DNA from: Runella aurantiaca
Lineage (GTDB): Bacteria; Bacteroidota; Bacteroidia; Cytophagales; Spirosomataceae
Direction of reading: 5' to 3'
Assembly (NCBI RefSeq): GCF_003339505.1
Contig: NZ_QPIW01000014.1
Location: forward strand, 1 to 64,000
Length of the DNA stretch: 64,000 bases
Shown: in pieces, positions 16,694-25,379 of the stretch
How the letters are laid out: each line of letters starts with the position of its first letter
Numbering within the stretch: position 1 is the first letter of the stretch
Notes under the pieces: generated by a model
What the model was told of the DNA's origin: nothing
Database searches by the model: none
The model's input: only the letters and a program-made list of their open reading frames with translations
Program-made: the position numbers and the translations under genes

Positions 16694-17009
16694 TTCTCAC
16701 TGCACATTTAGTTGTTATTTGATTGATTTCTAGTTGTTTTTTAATTTTTGTCGATGGGTTGTTGCGTTTAAATCAGTTTGGTAAATGAAAAAATATCTAT
16801 TTACATTGACCATAGATAACCCATATAGCAAGTATAAAAAGTGCCCAAAAATAATCTTAAAGAGGCAGAATTGAAAAAATTCTTTAAGAAGTTACTTTTT
16901 TTAGGGGGAAAGAATATACTGATTGGTGATTTTTAGGAGGGTTGTTAGGGCTAGAAAAGCAAGGTTGGGTTTCTTTGACTGTATGTTTTATTTTCACTTT
17001 TTGGGAGAA
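16694..17009. other. Intergenic DNA without a recognised gene
   Basis: AT-rich. The only notable structure is an imperfect hairpin at 16855-16888 (CTTAAAG/CTTTAAG around AGAATT/AATTCT). It should contain the promoter of the SGNH gene. Confidence 0.4.
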
Positions 17010-17038
17010 TGGCAACGTGACGCTATGACACGTTGCCA
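17010..17038 (-). terminator. Hairpin after the FG-GAP gene
   Basis: A perfect 10-bp stem (TGGCAACGTG with CACGTTGCCA) 10 bases downstream of the leftward FG-GAP gene. The T-run is weak, so efficiency is uncertain. Confidence 0.6.
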
Positions 17039-17048
17039 AGGAAAAGAT

Positions 17049-18293
17049 TTATTTCTTTAGATTATTTTCAAACAGAAATACGCCGTTTTTATTAGCAATG
17101 ATGATGTCGGGTTTTCGGTCTTTGTTCATATCCTGTACTGTGATATTTAAGCCTGCACCCGAATCATTGTCGATGACGTGCTCCGTCCAGTAGGGCTTTT
17201 GGCCCGGTGTCAGGTCAAACCACAGGAGGTAGGCGGCATCGGCATCGCCGGGGTCTCGGCCGTGGTGGGCCAAAAACCGCTTGCCAGTGATGTATTCTTT
17301 CCGCCCGTCACCGTTCAAATCTGCCATGATGGATGAGTGGGTTTGGGCCGTGGTGGTGCTCATTACGTGCGTCGTGAAGTTGATTTTGCCTTCGCTATCC
17401 GTAATCTGTTGGTGCCACCAAATGCCCAAAGCGTGGGCCGAGGCGCTGATGACATCGTTTTTGCCGTCACCATCCACATCCACAACCTGCATGTGTGAGC
17501 AGGGCTGTCCCAAATCGGCAGGATGGAATTTCCAGTTGCCGGCGGTTCTATCAGCGGTCCCTTCAAACCAACCTTCGCGAATGACTACGTCGTTCAGACC
17601 GTCTTTGTTTACGTCGCCGTACCCAATTCCGTGCGAAAAAATCTCGGTTCCGGGCACATTTTCGGCGCTTAGGTTGTAGCGTTTCCATTCCGTTTCTCCC
17701 CGTTTTACGGGGGCTTTCAGCCAGATAATCTGTTTTTTGGCTTTGTCTCCGCAAAGAATGTCAAGGCGTCCGTCGCCATCCATGTCAATAAAGCCCGGCG
17801 ATTCGTTGGCGATACCGACCGAATCGGCAATGATGTGTTTTTGCCAGACGCCCGGTTTATTGCGCGGATTTTCAAACCAAAAAGCAGGCTTCCCTGGAAA
17901 ATCAATGATGACAACATCGTCCCAACCATCCAAGTTTACATCCATTCCCATGTTCAAAAACGAGTTGCTGTATTCTTTTCTAGGGTTAAATACTCGTGAA
18001 AACATCCCAAAACCCACCGTCGATGCAGAGGTTTCGGCGGTGGAGGTGCTAGCGATTTCGGCGGGAGCCATTTGGTGTTTTATCCACGAAGGAGCTTCAA
18101 ACCAATAATATCCTGCAATGATGTCTAATTTCCCATCTTTGTTGAGGTCGGCTACGGCCACGCCTTCCGAGATAAAATCCCCCGTCAATTTTGTTTTCTT
18201 AAAGCCTGAAGGGAGTATAGTGGTTACGGGTTGGCAAAAGGCGGTCTCGTAAACAAAAGTGAAAAGGATGATTATCAGATGTTTGGTCTTCAT
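17049..18293 (-). CDS. Secreted FG-GAP/VCBS repeat beta-propeller protein
   Basis: 414 residues with signal peptide (LIIILFTFVYETAFCQ). Seven calcium-binding-type repeats are visible, including DLNKDGKLDIIAGYY, DVNLDGWDDVVIIDF, DMDGDGRLDILCGDK, DVNKDGLNDVVIREG, DVDGDGKNDVISAS and DLNGDGRKEYITGK. This predicts a seven-bladed propeller, similar to the non-catalytic propellers or lyase-like proteins common near sugar-processing genes. It is 13 bases downstream of the cupredoxin-propeller gene and is almost certainly co-transcribed with it, which points to a joint extracytoplasmic role. Confidence 0.85.
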   Translation of the reverse strand: MKTKHLIIILFTFVYETAFCQPVTTILPSGFKKTKLTGDFISEGVAVADLNKDGKLDIIAGYYWFEAPSWIKHQMAPAEIASTSTAETSASTVGFGMFSRVFNPRKEYSNSFLNMGMDVNLDGWDDVVIIDFPGKPAFWFENPRNKPGVWQKHIIADSVGIANESPGFIDMDGDGRLDILCGDKAKKQIIWLKAPVKRGETEWKRYNLSAENVPGTEIFSHGIGYGDVNKDGLNDVVIREGWFEGTADRTAGNWKFHPADLGQPCSHMQVVDVDGDGKNDVISASAHALGIWWHQQITDSEGKINFTTHVMSTTTAQTHSSIMADLNGDGRKEYITGKRFLAHHGRDPGDADAAYLLWFDLTPGQKPYWTEHVIDNDSGAGLNITVQDMNKDRKPDIIIANKNGVFLFENNLKK

Positions 18294-18306
18294 TGTTGCG
18301 AAGTTT

Positions 18307-21159
18307 TTATTTTCCTAATGCTTTATCAATCAGCATTTCACTTTCGTGATTTTCGTGCGAATGCACTTTTCCTAAGCGGTCTTTCAGGTCTTTGAGAAGT
18401 TTTTTAGACTCTTCGGTGCCAATCGCCGTTACGCGCTGAATCGTGTAAGGGAGTAGCTTAGGGAATTTGGAAGTTTCGGCCATTTGCAATGCGCGTTTCG
18501 CATCGACGGCTGCCAGAGGTTCGGCGGCGTACCACAGCATCAATGGCAGATTATGGTCCTCTTTATCTTCGGCTTTCTGCGCTAGGGCTTCCACCACGTC
18601 CCATCGTTGCGACGGTTCGAGTCGCATCATTGCCGAGGTTAAGTAAAGTCTTACTTGGGCAGAAGGGTCGTTTTTTGCCAGTCCTGCAAAACGTTTTAGG
18701 GTTTCAGGATTCACGTTTTTGTCTTCGGTTACTAACTGAATGGCCCAGCTCCTGACGTATTCATTTTCGTGGGAAAGTAACTCAACCAAATCCTTTTCGG
18801 TGAGTCCTTGGGTGACGTGGAGTGCCCACAGTGCCCGTAGTTTGCGGGTAGCATCGGGATTTTCGGCGAGTATTTTTTTGAGTGCTTTGTGGACTTTCTT
18901 ATTGGGCCCGCGCTCCTGCAACAGCGTTCGGGCTTGCCGTACGTACCATTCGTTGGCGTTTAGCTGATAGTTTACCAATTCCATATCGGAGGCTTTGGCC
19001 AAGTTTACCTGTACCCATTTATCATTTTCGTGGGTAATTTTAAAAATTCGGCCCATGGTTTTGTCATGAACGTCGGGATTGGGGCTATGGCATTGGTTTT
19101 TATCGTACCAGTCAATGGCAAAAACCGACCCACTGGCGTCGTATTTGAAGTTGAGCCACTGCGACCAAGTGTCATTCATCACCATAAAATCATCCCCGTG
19201 TCTAACTACGTACCCCGAACCGCTCCGTTGGGGATGGTCTCGGTTTAGCCGGGCGCCGTTGATGTTGTTCATAAAAATCTCATTTCGGTACTCTGCGGGC
19301 CATGAACCGCCCAGATACACCATGGCTCCTGCGTGGGCATGACCACCGCCTTTGGCCGCCGAACGAAAATTGCCCGCGTGGGGACCGCGCTCACCCACCC
19401 AGTGTACGTGGTCAGCGGCGGTTTTGATGTCGTCGTAGGTGTAGGGGTTAAAATGTTTACCCGCTTGCCGCTGATAACGGGCATTTTGGATAATATGGTA
19501 CATGTGCGGAATCACGCAGGCCGTGATGAAAGGATGCCCGTAGTCGTTAAAATCAATGCCCCAAGGGTTGCTCGTGCCTTCGGCAAATACCTCAAATTGG
19601 TGGTTGGTGGGGTGGTATCGCCACACGCCCGCGTTGATTTTAGTACGCTCTGCATCGGGAGCGCCGGGTTTTCCGACGTTGGAATGGGTAAACACACCGT
19701 GCGTTCCGTAAAGCCAACCATCGGGGCCCCATCGCAAGCTGTTCAGGGTCTCGTGGGTGTCTTGTGTTCCCCAGCCGTCCAATAGTTTTTGGGGCGGCCC
19801 AGCGGGTTTGTCATTTTTGGCGTCTATCGGGATATATAAAAGATAGGGCGCTGCTCCGAGCCATACGCCACCCATGCCGACCTCGATGCCACTGACCAGA
19901 TTCAGGCCTTCCATGAATACTTTTCGGCTGTCGAGGGTGCCGTCGCCGTTGGTATCTTCCAAAATCAAAATGCGGTCTTTACCCTGTCCCTCAGGCGCAG
20001 GAGTAGGGTACGTGTGGCCTTCCACCACCCAAATGCGGCTCCGTGAATCTATCGTAAAACTAATGGGGCGAACCACGTCTGGCTCGGCAGCGGCCAAGGT
20101 TATTTTAAAGCCTTTGGGTGGAGTCATGGCTTTGGCCGCATCGATGCCCGACAGCCCCGCATTCAGGACAGGGTCTAAGGGGGGAAGAATAATGATGTCT
20201 TTCTGTTTCAGCTCGTTAGGGAATTCGGGGCGGGTGGGATAAAATAGGAATTCATCAAAGTTGATGTGCGCCCACTTGTCATGGGGAATGTACGGGATTT
20301 GGGAAATACCCGTTTCGTTGTCAATAATCTTGATGTAAATCTCTTTGTCTAAGTATCCATGAAGGTCGACCACGACTGGTTGCAGCGTGGCGCGCCCTTG
20401 TCCAGTGATGTTAAAGATAATCTGATCGGTGCCAGCCAAACGTAATTCGACGCGGGTGTCCGCTAATGCCCCCCCCGAAACCCGAAACGCAGCATAAGGA
20501 TGGGTTACTTTAAAAGGAGTAGAGGTTAATGTTCCCGTCAATTTTGCGTTGGTTGTGCCTCCGCTGCTCAAAAAATGCGTTCCCTCAAAGCCAACACGCA
20601 TGTCTTTTTCGTGGATGGGAGAAGGGTCGAGGGAAATCAAAGGGTTGGCAAAAGCCGTTCCAGTGGCGGTCCAATCTTTTAACGTACCCGTTTCAAAATT
20701 TAGATTTAACGGTTGACCGTCCTTTTTGGGCAGCTGCCCCTGAATGGTCGCGGTAGAAATAACTCCTTCTACCACTTCAAAATTTCCAACCATACCCGCC
20801 GCCCGGTGGCCGGGTACGGAGCAATAATAAATGTCACTTTGAGCGGCGGTGAAAGTAAGGGTGGTACTCATTCCTTTTTCCAGAATGGTCTTACTTTTTA
20901 TGCCCATTTTTTCTAAGGCTATGTCGTGGGTCATCAATTCCGCATTGGTAATTTTTATTCGAACCCGGTCGCCTTTATTGGCCCGCAGGGTTGGGTTTCG
21001 GGCCCCGTCTGGGCTAAAATACCCAACCATTGAGGCCTCTAGCGCATAATCGCGGTCAAAGCGTGTGGTATCTTGAGTTTTTGATTGCTGGGCAATGGCG
21101 TGGTGAAATGCCAAAAATAAGGTGGTGCATAAAGGTAGAAGCAGACGTGAAAGGTGCAT
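18307..21159 (-). CDS. Cupredoxin-propeller-HEAT fusion protein (membrane-bound dehydrogenase-like)
   Basis: About 950 residues from the ATG at 21159, which starts a clean signal peptide (LSRLLLPLCTTLFLAFHHAI); an upstream in-frame ATG at 21189 is possible. Domains in order: a blue-copper domain with ligands His (MTHDIALE), Cys, His and Met (YYCSVPGHRAAGM), a beta-sandwich or sugar-binding-like part, a propeller of the 'putative membrane-bound dehydrogenase' type (PPKGFKITLAAAEPDVVRPI onward), and C-terminal HEAT repeats. Many relatives end in a CxxCH cytochrome c; none is seen here. The copper domain may take its place in electron transfer. Substrate unknown; sugars or sugar derivatives are likely from the neighbourhood. 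Confidence 0.82.
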   Translation of the reverse strand: MHLSRLLLPLCTTLFLAFHHAIAQQSKTQDTTRFDRDYALEASMVGYFSPDGARNPTLRANKGDRVRIKITNAELMTHDIALEKMGIKSKTILEKGMSTTLTFTAAQSDIYYCSVPGHRAAGMVGNFEVVEGVISTATIQGQLPKKDGQPLNLNFETGTLKDWTATGTAFANPLISLDPSPIHEKDMRVGFEGTHFLSSGGTTNAKLTGTLTSTPFKVTHPYAAFRVSGGALADTRVELRLAGTDQIIFNITGQGRATLQPVVVDLHGYLDKEIYIKIIDNETGISQIPYIPHDKWAHINFDEFLFYPTRPEFPNELKQKDIIILPPLDPVLNAGLSGIDAAKAMTPPKGFKITLAAAEPDVVRPISFTIDSRSRIWVVEGHTYPTPAPEGQGKDRILILEDTNGDGTLDSRKVFMEGLNLVSGIEVGMGGVWLGAAPYLLYIPIDAKNDKPAGPPQKLLDGWGTQDTHETLNSLRWGPDGWLYGTHGVFTHSNVGKPGAPDAERTKINAGVWRYHPTNHQFEVFAEGTSNPWGIDFNDYGHPFITACVIPHMYHIIQNARYQRQAGKHFNPYTYDDIKTAADHVHWVGERGPHAGNFRSAAKGGGHAHAGAMVYLGGSWPAEYRNEIFMNNINGARLNRDHPQRSGSGYVVRHGDDFMVMNDTWSQWLNFKYDASGSVFAIDWYDKNQCHSPNPDVHDKTMGRIFKITHENDKWVQVNLAKASDMELVNYQLNANEWYVRQARTLLQERGPNKKVHKALKKILAENPDATRKLRALWALHVTQGLTEKDLVELLSHENEYVRSWAIQLVTEDKNVNPETLKRFAGLAKNDPSAQVRLYLTSAMMRLEPSQRWDVVEALAQKAEDKEDHNLPLMLWYAAEPLAAVDAKRALQMAETSKFPKLLPYTIQRVTAIGTEESKKLLKDLKDRLGKVHSHENHESEMLIDKALGK

Positions 21160-21449
21160 AGGATAGGTAAAAAAGGTTTGATTATACAAATTCCTTTTAA
21201 AATTATAAAATTATCTTGGTCTTTGATACTAACTGTATTACTTGAAATACTATATACGTTACTATCTAAAGGAGCAATTATCCCTTTATTTACTTGATAG
21301 ACAGGGTTTATGGTCATAAATGTGGATTTGATTCCCCGTTTATGAGCGATGACGGCTGGCATTAAAATTGAGTATGTCATAAAGATTCTGCACATTTTTA
21401 ATCAACTTAGTATTTATTCATGGCTAACTAATGAAATCACGCTACAATC

Positions 21450-21785
21450 ATGGCAACGAAAAAAAATGATAATGACAAAAACGAGCGGGAGGAAGAGTTT
21501 CCGGGCTATCCGCTTTATCCTGCAAGTGAGGATATTTACAACCGAGCAACCAAAGAAAGTGACTTAGACCCCGAAGACCTGACCCAACGGAAGTCAGAAA
21601 ATGATGAGGTGGGCGAATGGAACGAAAAAGACTTCGAGGATGATATTTCGGGTGGCGATTTGGATATTCCTGGCGCTGAATTGGACGATGAGCTAGAAGC
21701 CATCGGGTCTGAAGACGAAGAGAATAATTATTACAGTCTGGGAGGTGACAATCATATCGACCTCGAAGAGCAAAATGATGCGTAG
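21450..21785 (+). CDS. Acidic conserved protein of unknown function
   Basis: 111 residues, very rich in Asp and Glu, and probably mostly disordered. It has a recognisable order of short motifs (EEEFPGYPLYPASEDIYNRA, DLDIPGAELDDELEAIGSED, EENNYYSLGGDNHIDLEE) of a kind that recurs in Cytophagales proteins of unknown role. No signal peptide or membrane segment. A terminator follows at once, so it is transcribed separately from the next small gene. Confidence 0.8.
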   Translation: MATKKNDNDKNEREEEFPGYPLYPASEDIYNRATKESDLDPEDLTQRKSENDEVGEWNEKDFEDDISGGDLDIPGAELDDELEAIGSEDEENNYYSLGGDNHIDLEEQNDA

Positions 21786-21799
21786 AACCAAAGCAATCT

Positions 21800-21837
21800 A
21801 GCGGGGGAATATTTAAGTTATTTCTCCGCTTTTTTTA
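21800..21837 (+). terminator. Rho-independent terminator
   Basis: AGCGG-rich stem at 21800-21812 pairs with 21819-21830 (TTTCTCCGCT), with mismatches, followed by seven T. It ends the acidic-protein gene. Confidence 0.7.
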
Positions 21838-21846
21838 AATACACAG

Positions 21847-21996
21847 ATGGCTCACAATCGCTACAGACCAAATAGCCGCCGCTCAGGGAGGCCGTCGCAA
21901 AATGTGATGGGAGAAATGTTCCAAAAAACACCTTGGTGGGTATGGATTATTGTGTTGCTGCTTCTTATTCTCTTTTGGAAATTGACGGGAAGATGA
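21847..21996 (+). CDS. 49-residue single-pass membrane microprotein
   Basis: ATG at 21847 to TGA at 21994-21996. It has a basic polar N-terminus (MAHNRYRPNSRRSGRPSQN) and one C-terminal transmembrane helix (WWVWIIVLLLLILFW) ending KLTGR. The charge pattern (basic front, hydrophobic end) predicts the N-terminus in the cytoplasm. A terminator at 22049-22084 closes the unit. Function unknown; it may associate with another membrane protein. Confidence 0.6.
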   Translation: MAHNRYRPNSRRSGRPSQNVMGEMFQKTPWWVWIIVLLLLILFWKLTGR

Positions 21997-22048
21997 ATGT
22001 CTTGGATGTATACCAAGAGAATTGAAGAAACTGGATAGATGGACAAGT

Positions 22049-22084
22049 AAAAGCCTTTTTACACGACAATAACGGCTTTTTTTA
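22049..22084 (+). terminator. Rho-independent terminator
   Basis: AAAAGCC (22049-22055) pairs with GGCTTTT (22074-22080), followed by more T. It ends the microprotein gene. Confidence 0.6.
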
Positions 22085-22564
22085 AATTTTTTTATTAAAA
22101 AAAACTAATCAAAACATGTTTCTTTTTCCCTTGTTGGGATAGATGTATGCGCAGGGTTTTAAAAATTTCGATAGCAGAATGGGTTGTCTATTTTTGTCTT
22201 TATGGGATATTATTTTGCTTATATCTGTCGGTATCGCTACTCATTCACCAGAAATTGTTGTAAGTCAATAAGTATTTAGAAATGTGATAATGTATATTCA
22301 TTTTTGTATTATTGCAATATTTGACTATATAAGCCATTTATGTTTTTAGTTATCTTTCCACATCCCAAGTAGTATAGTTAAAGGCAAATTGAAGTGAGCG
22401 ACTAACTGCGGCTAACTTTTACCTTACTGCCGAAATATACTTAAAGTCAGTATTCGGTTTTAATAACTGAAAAATAATACGAATAGGCAGCGTTTTATAG
22501 AACTAAAAATGGGCGATAATGATTGTTTTGACCAATTAGAGGACGGAGATTAAGGGAAATTTAA
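22085..22564. other. AT-rich intergenic DNA without a recognised gene
   Basis: Nothing convincing on either strand. A weak inverted repeat (CCGAA/TTCGG) lies around 22431-22460. Confidence 0.4.
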
Positions 22565-22597
22565 TTTGGAAATAATTTAGCTTATCTGCTATATTTG
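22565..22597 (+). promoter_or_regulatory. Bacteroidota-type promoter
   Basis: Exact -7 box TATATTTG (22590-22597) with TTTG (22565-22568) 21 bp upstream. It would start transcription near 22603, about 25 bases before the next small gene. Confidence 0.6.
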
Positions 22598-22627
22598 AGG
22601 AAGTTACCCTACTAAATACCATAAATA

Positions 22628-22900
22628 ATGTTTATTCGTTACGCAATCTGCCCAATTACCGGGCTTGAGATTGTACCTTGTTCTAAGTCCGATGAAACCT
22701 TTGACGGCTACAAGTACATCATTCCCAGTATCAGTGAAAAACTGCTGGTGTCAATCTCAAATAATGTTCTCCAAGACCATGAAAGTCGGAGTGCTCTTAT
22801 CGAGCACCGTGATAAGTTTGTGAAAAATCTTCAAATGATTTCCAAACTTAGGGAAGAAACGTTTGTTTCACAGGGCAACTGGTGGCTTTTTGTAAAATAG
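22628..22900 (+). CDS. Small cytoplasmic protein of unknown function
   Basis: 90 residues: MFIRYAICPITGLEIVPCSK, then DGYKYIIPSISEKLLVSISN and helical NLQMISKLREETFVSQGNWW. The pair C8 and C18 could hold a metal, but there is no second pair. A good promoter lies just upstream, and the next gene is convergent 8 bases beyond its stop. I do not recognise a family. Confidence 0.6.
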   Translation: MFIRYAICPITGLEIVPCSKSDETFDGYKYIIPSISEKLLVSISNNVLQDHESRSALIEHRDKFVKNLQMISKLREETFVSQGNWWLFVK

Positions 22901-22908
22901 TACTTTTC

Positions 22909-24291
22909 TTATTCTACCGCCCCGATTGACGGCGGGTTGGCCCGTGGGGTATTGTAAAAATCGTCCATGAGGATGGATTGGTATAATCCAGCTTTTTTGG
23001 CGGGTGAAGTAGCAAGCAGCTTAAAACTTACTTCATCCGCCAGACCAGCTGCCGCTGATGTAGCAAAATAGCGATTATTCGCAACCAAACTTGGCTTGGT
23101 TATGCTTTGCTGACTCCATATTTTATCGTTAGCCGATGTTTCAATCTGTTGGAAAGACAAATTGTTAAATATTTGAATATCACCTCCTTGTAAATTGTAA
23201 ACATCCACTACTACCCCCACAAAAACAGTAGGTTTGGACGTATTCATCTTGCCAGCCGTGTTGTTAAATACTTTGGTGTTGCAATAGGTACTTACGCCTG
23301 GTATGATGTGGTAAGCAAAACTTTGCACTTCCAGCGCGCTGTATTTACGGCTGTTCCACACAATGTTGTTATAAAGAAGCACTTCTTTGGGTTGGCTGCC
23401 TTGGGAAAACGGCCAGAATCGTACAAAATTTCCCTGATGATTGGTACATTTATTATGGTGAACGCGGCCGTTGCCGAGCAATAAAAAAATGCCGTTGTGC
23501 TTATCAGTACCTCCGTTGATGTCGTCAAGTACATTATGGTGAATATCACATCCTTCCACGTTTCCGATGTAAAGCAGGGTTTCGACCGTTGGACAATTCT
23601 TAAAAGTGCAATAGGCGATTTCGGGGTTTTTACACAAGCCGTTATTAACTACGCCCGCCGAATTATTGAGGTTACCGTTGATTTGAATGCCGCCTGTATG
23701 ATCAAAATCGCAGTGGAGAAGTTTAAAATTCAGAAAAGCGGTGGCATCAGTGCCGTTGTAGGTGGTGGTATTGTCGTAGAAAAGGGCATAGTCTTCCACG
23801 TTTTTCAGGCGTATTCCTTCCAGTGTCAATGCCTGTGGAATGCTCCCTGTAATGGTAATGGCCCGGTAGGTTACATCGTGCAGGAAAATGTTTTTAGCTT
23901 TACGATAGCCCGTGACCGTCAGATTGGAAACATTTTCCAACGTAATTCCTCCACCGACCACTTCTACGGGACCATTTGCCACAACCGTGATGGGTTGAGT
24001 GGCCGTTCCATTAAGATTGATGAATGACAGGTCTTTGTAGGTGCCGGGAGTGATAGCTATAATTTCGCCGGGTTTGATAGATAGTGCTTTTCCGTCGATT
24101 GTCAAATAACCCGAACCCGAACCCAAGGTGCGGGTGGGAATGAGTGGCACTTGGTCGTCTACCTCAAAAATGGGGTTGTCAAGCGGGGTTGCATTTCCTT
24201 TGCAACCGAATAAGAAAAGTAAAACCAGAAACAATTTCAACGTGTAGGGTAGGGTAATGGTTTTATGGACGGGGCAGTGCATAAGTGACAT
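22909..24291 (-). CDS. Right-handed beta-helix lipoprotein
   Basis: 460 residues with a lipoprotein signal (LKLFLVLLFLFGC, lipobox LFGC). Met4 is an equally possible start. The mature protein has serial beta-helix turns (ITLENVSNLTVTGYRKAKNI, GIRLKNVEDYALF, NGRVHHNKCTNHQGNFVRFW, EVLLYNNIVWNSR), the fold of pectate-lyase-like and parallel beta-helix proteins. Such proteins often bind or cleave polysaccharides, but catalytic residues are not obvious. It is exposed on a membrane surface and stands alone. Confidence 0.82.
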   Translation of the reverse strand: MSLMHCPVHKTITLPYTLKLFLVLLFLFGCKGNATPLDNPIFEVDDQVPLIPTRTLGSGSGYLTIDGKALSIKPGEIIAITPGTYKDLSFINLNGTATQPITVVANGPVEVVGGGITLENVSNLTVTGYRKAKNIFLHDVTYRAITITGSIPQALTLEGIRLKNVEDYALFYDNTTTYNGTDATAFLNFKLLHCDFDHTGGIQINGNLNNSAGVVNNGLCKNPEIAYCTFKNCPTVETLLYIGNVEGCDIHHNVLDDINGGTDKHNGIFLLLGNGRVHHNKCTNHQGNFVRFWPFSQGSQPKEVLLYNNIVWNSRKYSALEVQSFAYHIIPGVSTYCNTKVFNNTAGKMNTSKPTVFVGVVVDVYNLQGGDIQIFNNLSFQQIETSANDKIWSQQSITKPSLVANNRYFATSAAAGLADEVSFKLLATSPAKKAGLYQSILMDDFYNTPRANPPSIGAVE

Positions 24292-24418
24292 TAAATTAGC
24301 GGGAGTTATCAGGTCTCCCGTACTATTCTTTATGGGTATATCAAAGATAACAGAATGGTATATATTATAACGACAAAACAGCGTATTTTGTACGTTGTTT
24401 TACTGATTTTTTGGGACT

Positions 24419-24473
24419 TATATTCACGACAAAGCCCCGAGAGTACTCTTCTCGGGGCTTTGTCGTGAATATA
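24419..24473. terminator. Very long perfect hairpin between leftward genes
   Basis: A 23-bp perfect stem (24419-24441 with 24451-24473) with a 9-base loop, centred on AAAGCCCCGAG/CTCGGGGCTTT. It lies 14 bases after the cold-shock gene stop. It lacks a T-run on the minus strand, so it may be a bidirectional block, an RNA-stability element or a mobile-type repeat rather than a classical terminator. Confidence 0.6.
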
Positions 24474-24486
24474 TTGGGCACTTTCT

Positions 24487-24936
24487 CTACATTTTCTTCA
24501 CCGCAACGGCACTTGGCCCTTTTTGGCGTATTTCAATTTCGAAAGTAACTTTATCGTTTTCTTTGATTGGACCGCTCAGTTCATTGATGTGTACAAAGAT
24601 GCTTTCCTGCGACTTAAGGTCCCGGATAAAACCATAGCCTTTTTGCTCGTTAAAGAAACTCACAACTCCCTCTCTGATAATCTCTACTGGCTCGTCAATC
24701 TGTTTGGCAACCCCAAGCGTAATGTCTTCACTGTTAACGACCTTCTTTTTCCGTGGGTCTGGTGGCGTGTTGGAAATGTTGCCATTCTCGTCAACGTAGG
24801 CAATCATGTCTTCAAGGGATTGACCCTTCTTGGCACTTGCCTGCCGTTCTTCTTTTTTCTCCTCCTTGTCCTTCTTCTTCTTTAATTTTTTCTTCTCTCT
24901 TTCTTTTTTACTAAATGTCTCCTGTGAACTAGCCAT
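24487..24936 (-). CDS. Cold-shock domain protein with basic N-terminal extension
   Basis: 149 residues. The last 65 form the cold-shock domain: GVVSFFNEQKGYGFIRDLKS with RNP1 (KGYGFI), followed by IFVHINELSG with RNP2. The front is a long lysine/glutamate stretch (KKEREKKKLKKKKDKEEKKE), likely disordered or coiled, then GQSLEDMIAYVDENGNISN. It is expected to bind single-stranded RNA or DNA and act as an RNA chaperone. The combination of a charged N-terminal tail and the domain is typical of Bacteroidota relatives. Confidence 0.92.
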   Translation of the reverse strand: MASSQETFSKKEREKKKLKKKKDKEEKKEERQASAKKGQSLEDMIAYVDENGNISNTPPDPRKKKVVNSEDITLGVAKQIDEPVEIIREGVVSFFNEQKGYGFIRDLKSQESIFVHINELSGPIKENDKVTFEIEIRQKGPSAVAVKKM

Positions 24937-25379
24937 ATTTTATTGTTCTTGAGCGTTGTATCCGTTTTTCAATAGCTTGAGGGGGTTAAAAAACAGATGG
25001 TGTTGTGGTTTTATTGAATAGAAATACCAATCAAATGAGAGCTTACAATACGACTTAAGAATGCCCCAACGAGTAATCGTAAAAGGCATAAGTTGGACGG
25101 AAAAATCAGGAAATATTGGTATTCTGTTTAGTATCAACGCAAAAAAGTGCGTAATAATTTCCTATTAGATTAATTATATATTGTGATTTAAAAATAAATG
25201 AGAAAATGCTCTTCTGAAAGCCCTTTAAAAGCCCTTTTTTTAGCCATTATTTATTCTATTTAGCACCCTAAAATGCAAAAAGTTATATGTAAGTATCTGT
25301 AAATTAATGGTTTGTGTTTTTAGTTGGTCTTCAGCAATTTCCTGAATGTATATTTTGTCAAAATCATACCGAAAAGCCT
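24937..25379. other. Intergenic DNA with probable cold-shock 5' leader
   Basis: No convincing gene. The stretch next to 24936 is the upstream region of the leftward cold-shock gene; long untranslated leaders are common for these genes. AGCCCTTT is repeated around 25219-25238. Nothing else recognised. Confidence 0.4.

Noticed and set aside
18307-21159. Cytochrome c domain at the end of the propeller protein
   Set aside because: No CxxCH motif is present anywhere in the translation.
24940-25137. 65-residue minus-strand frame just before the cold-shock gene
   Set aside because: No signal, domain or conserved pattern; it lies where a cold-shock mRNA leader is expected.
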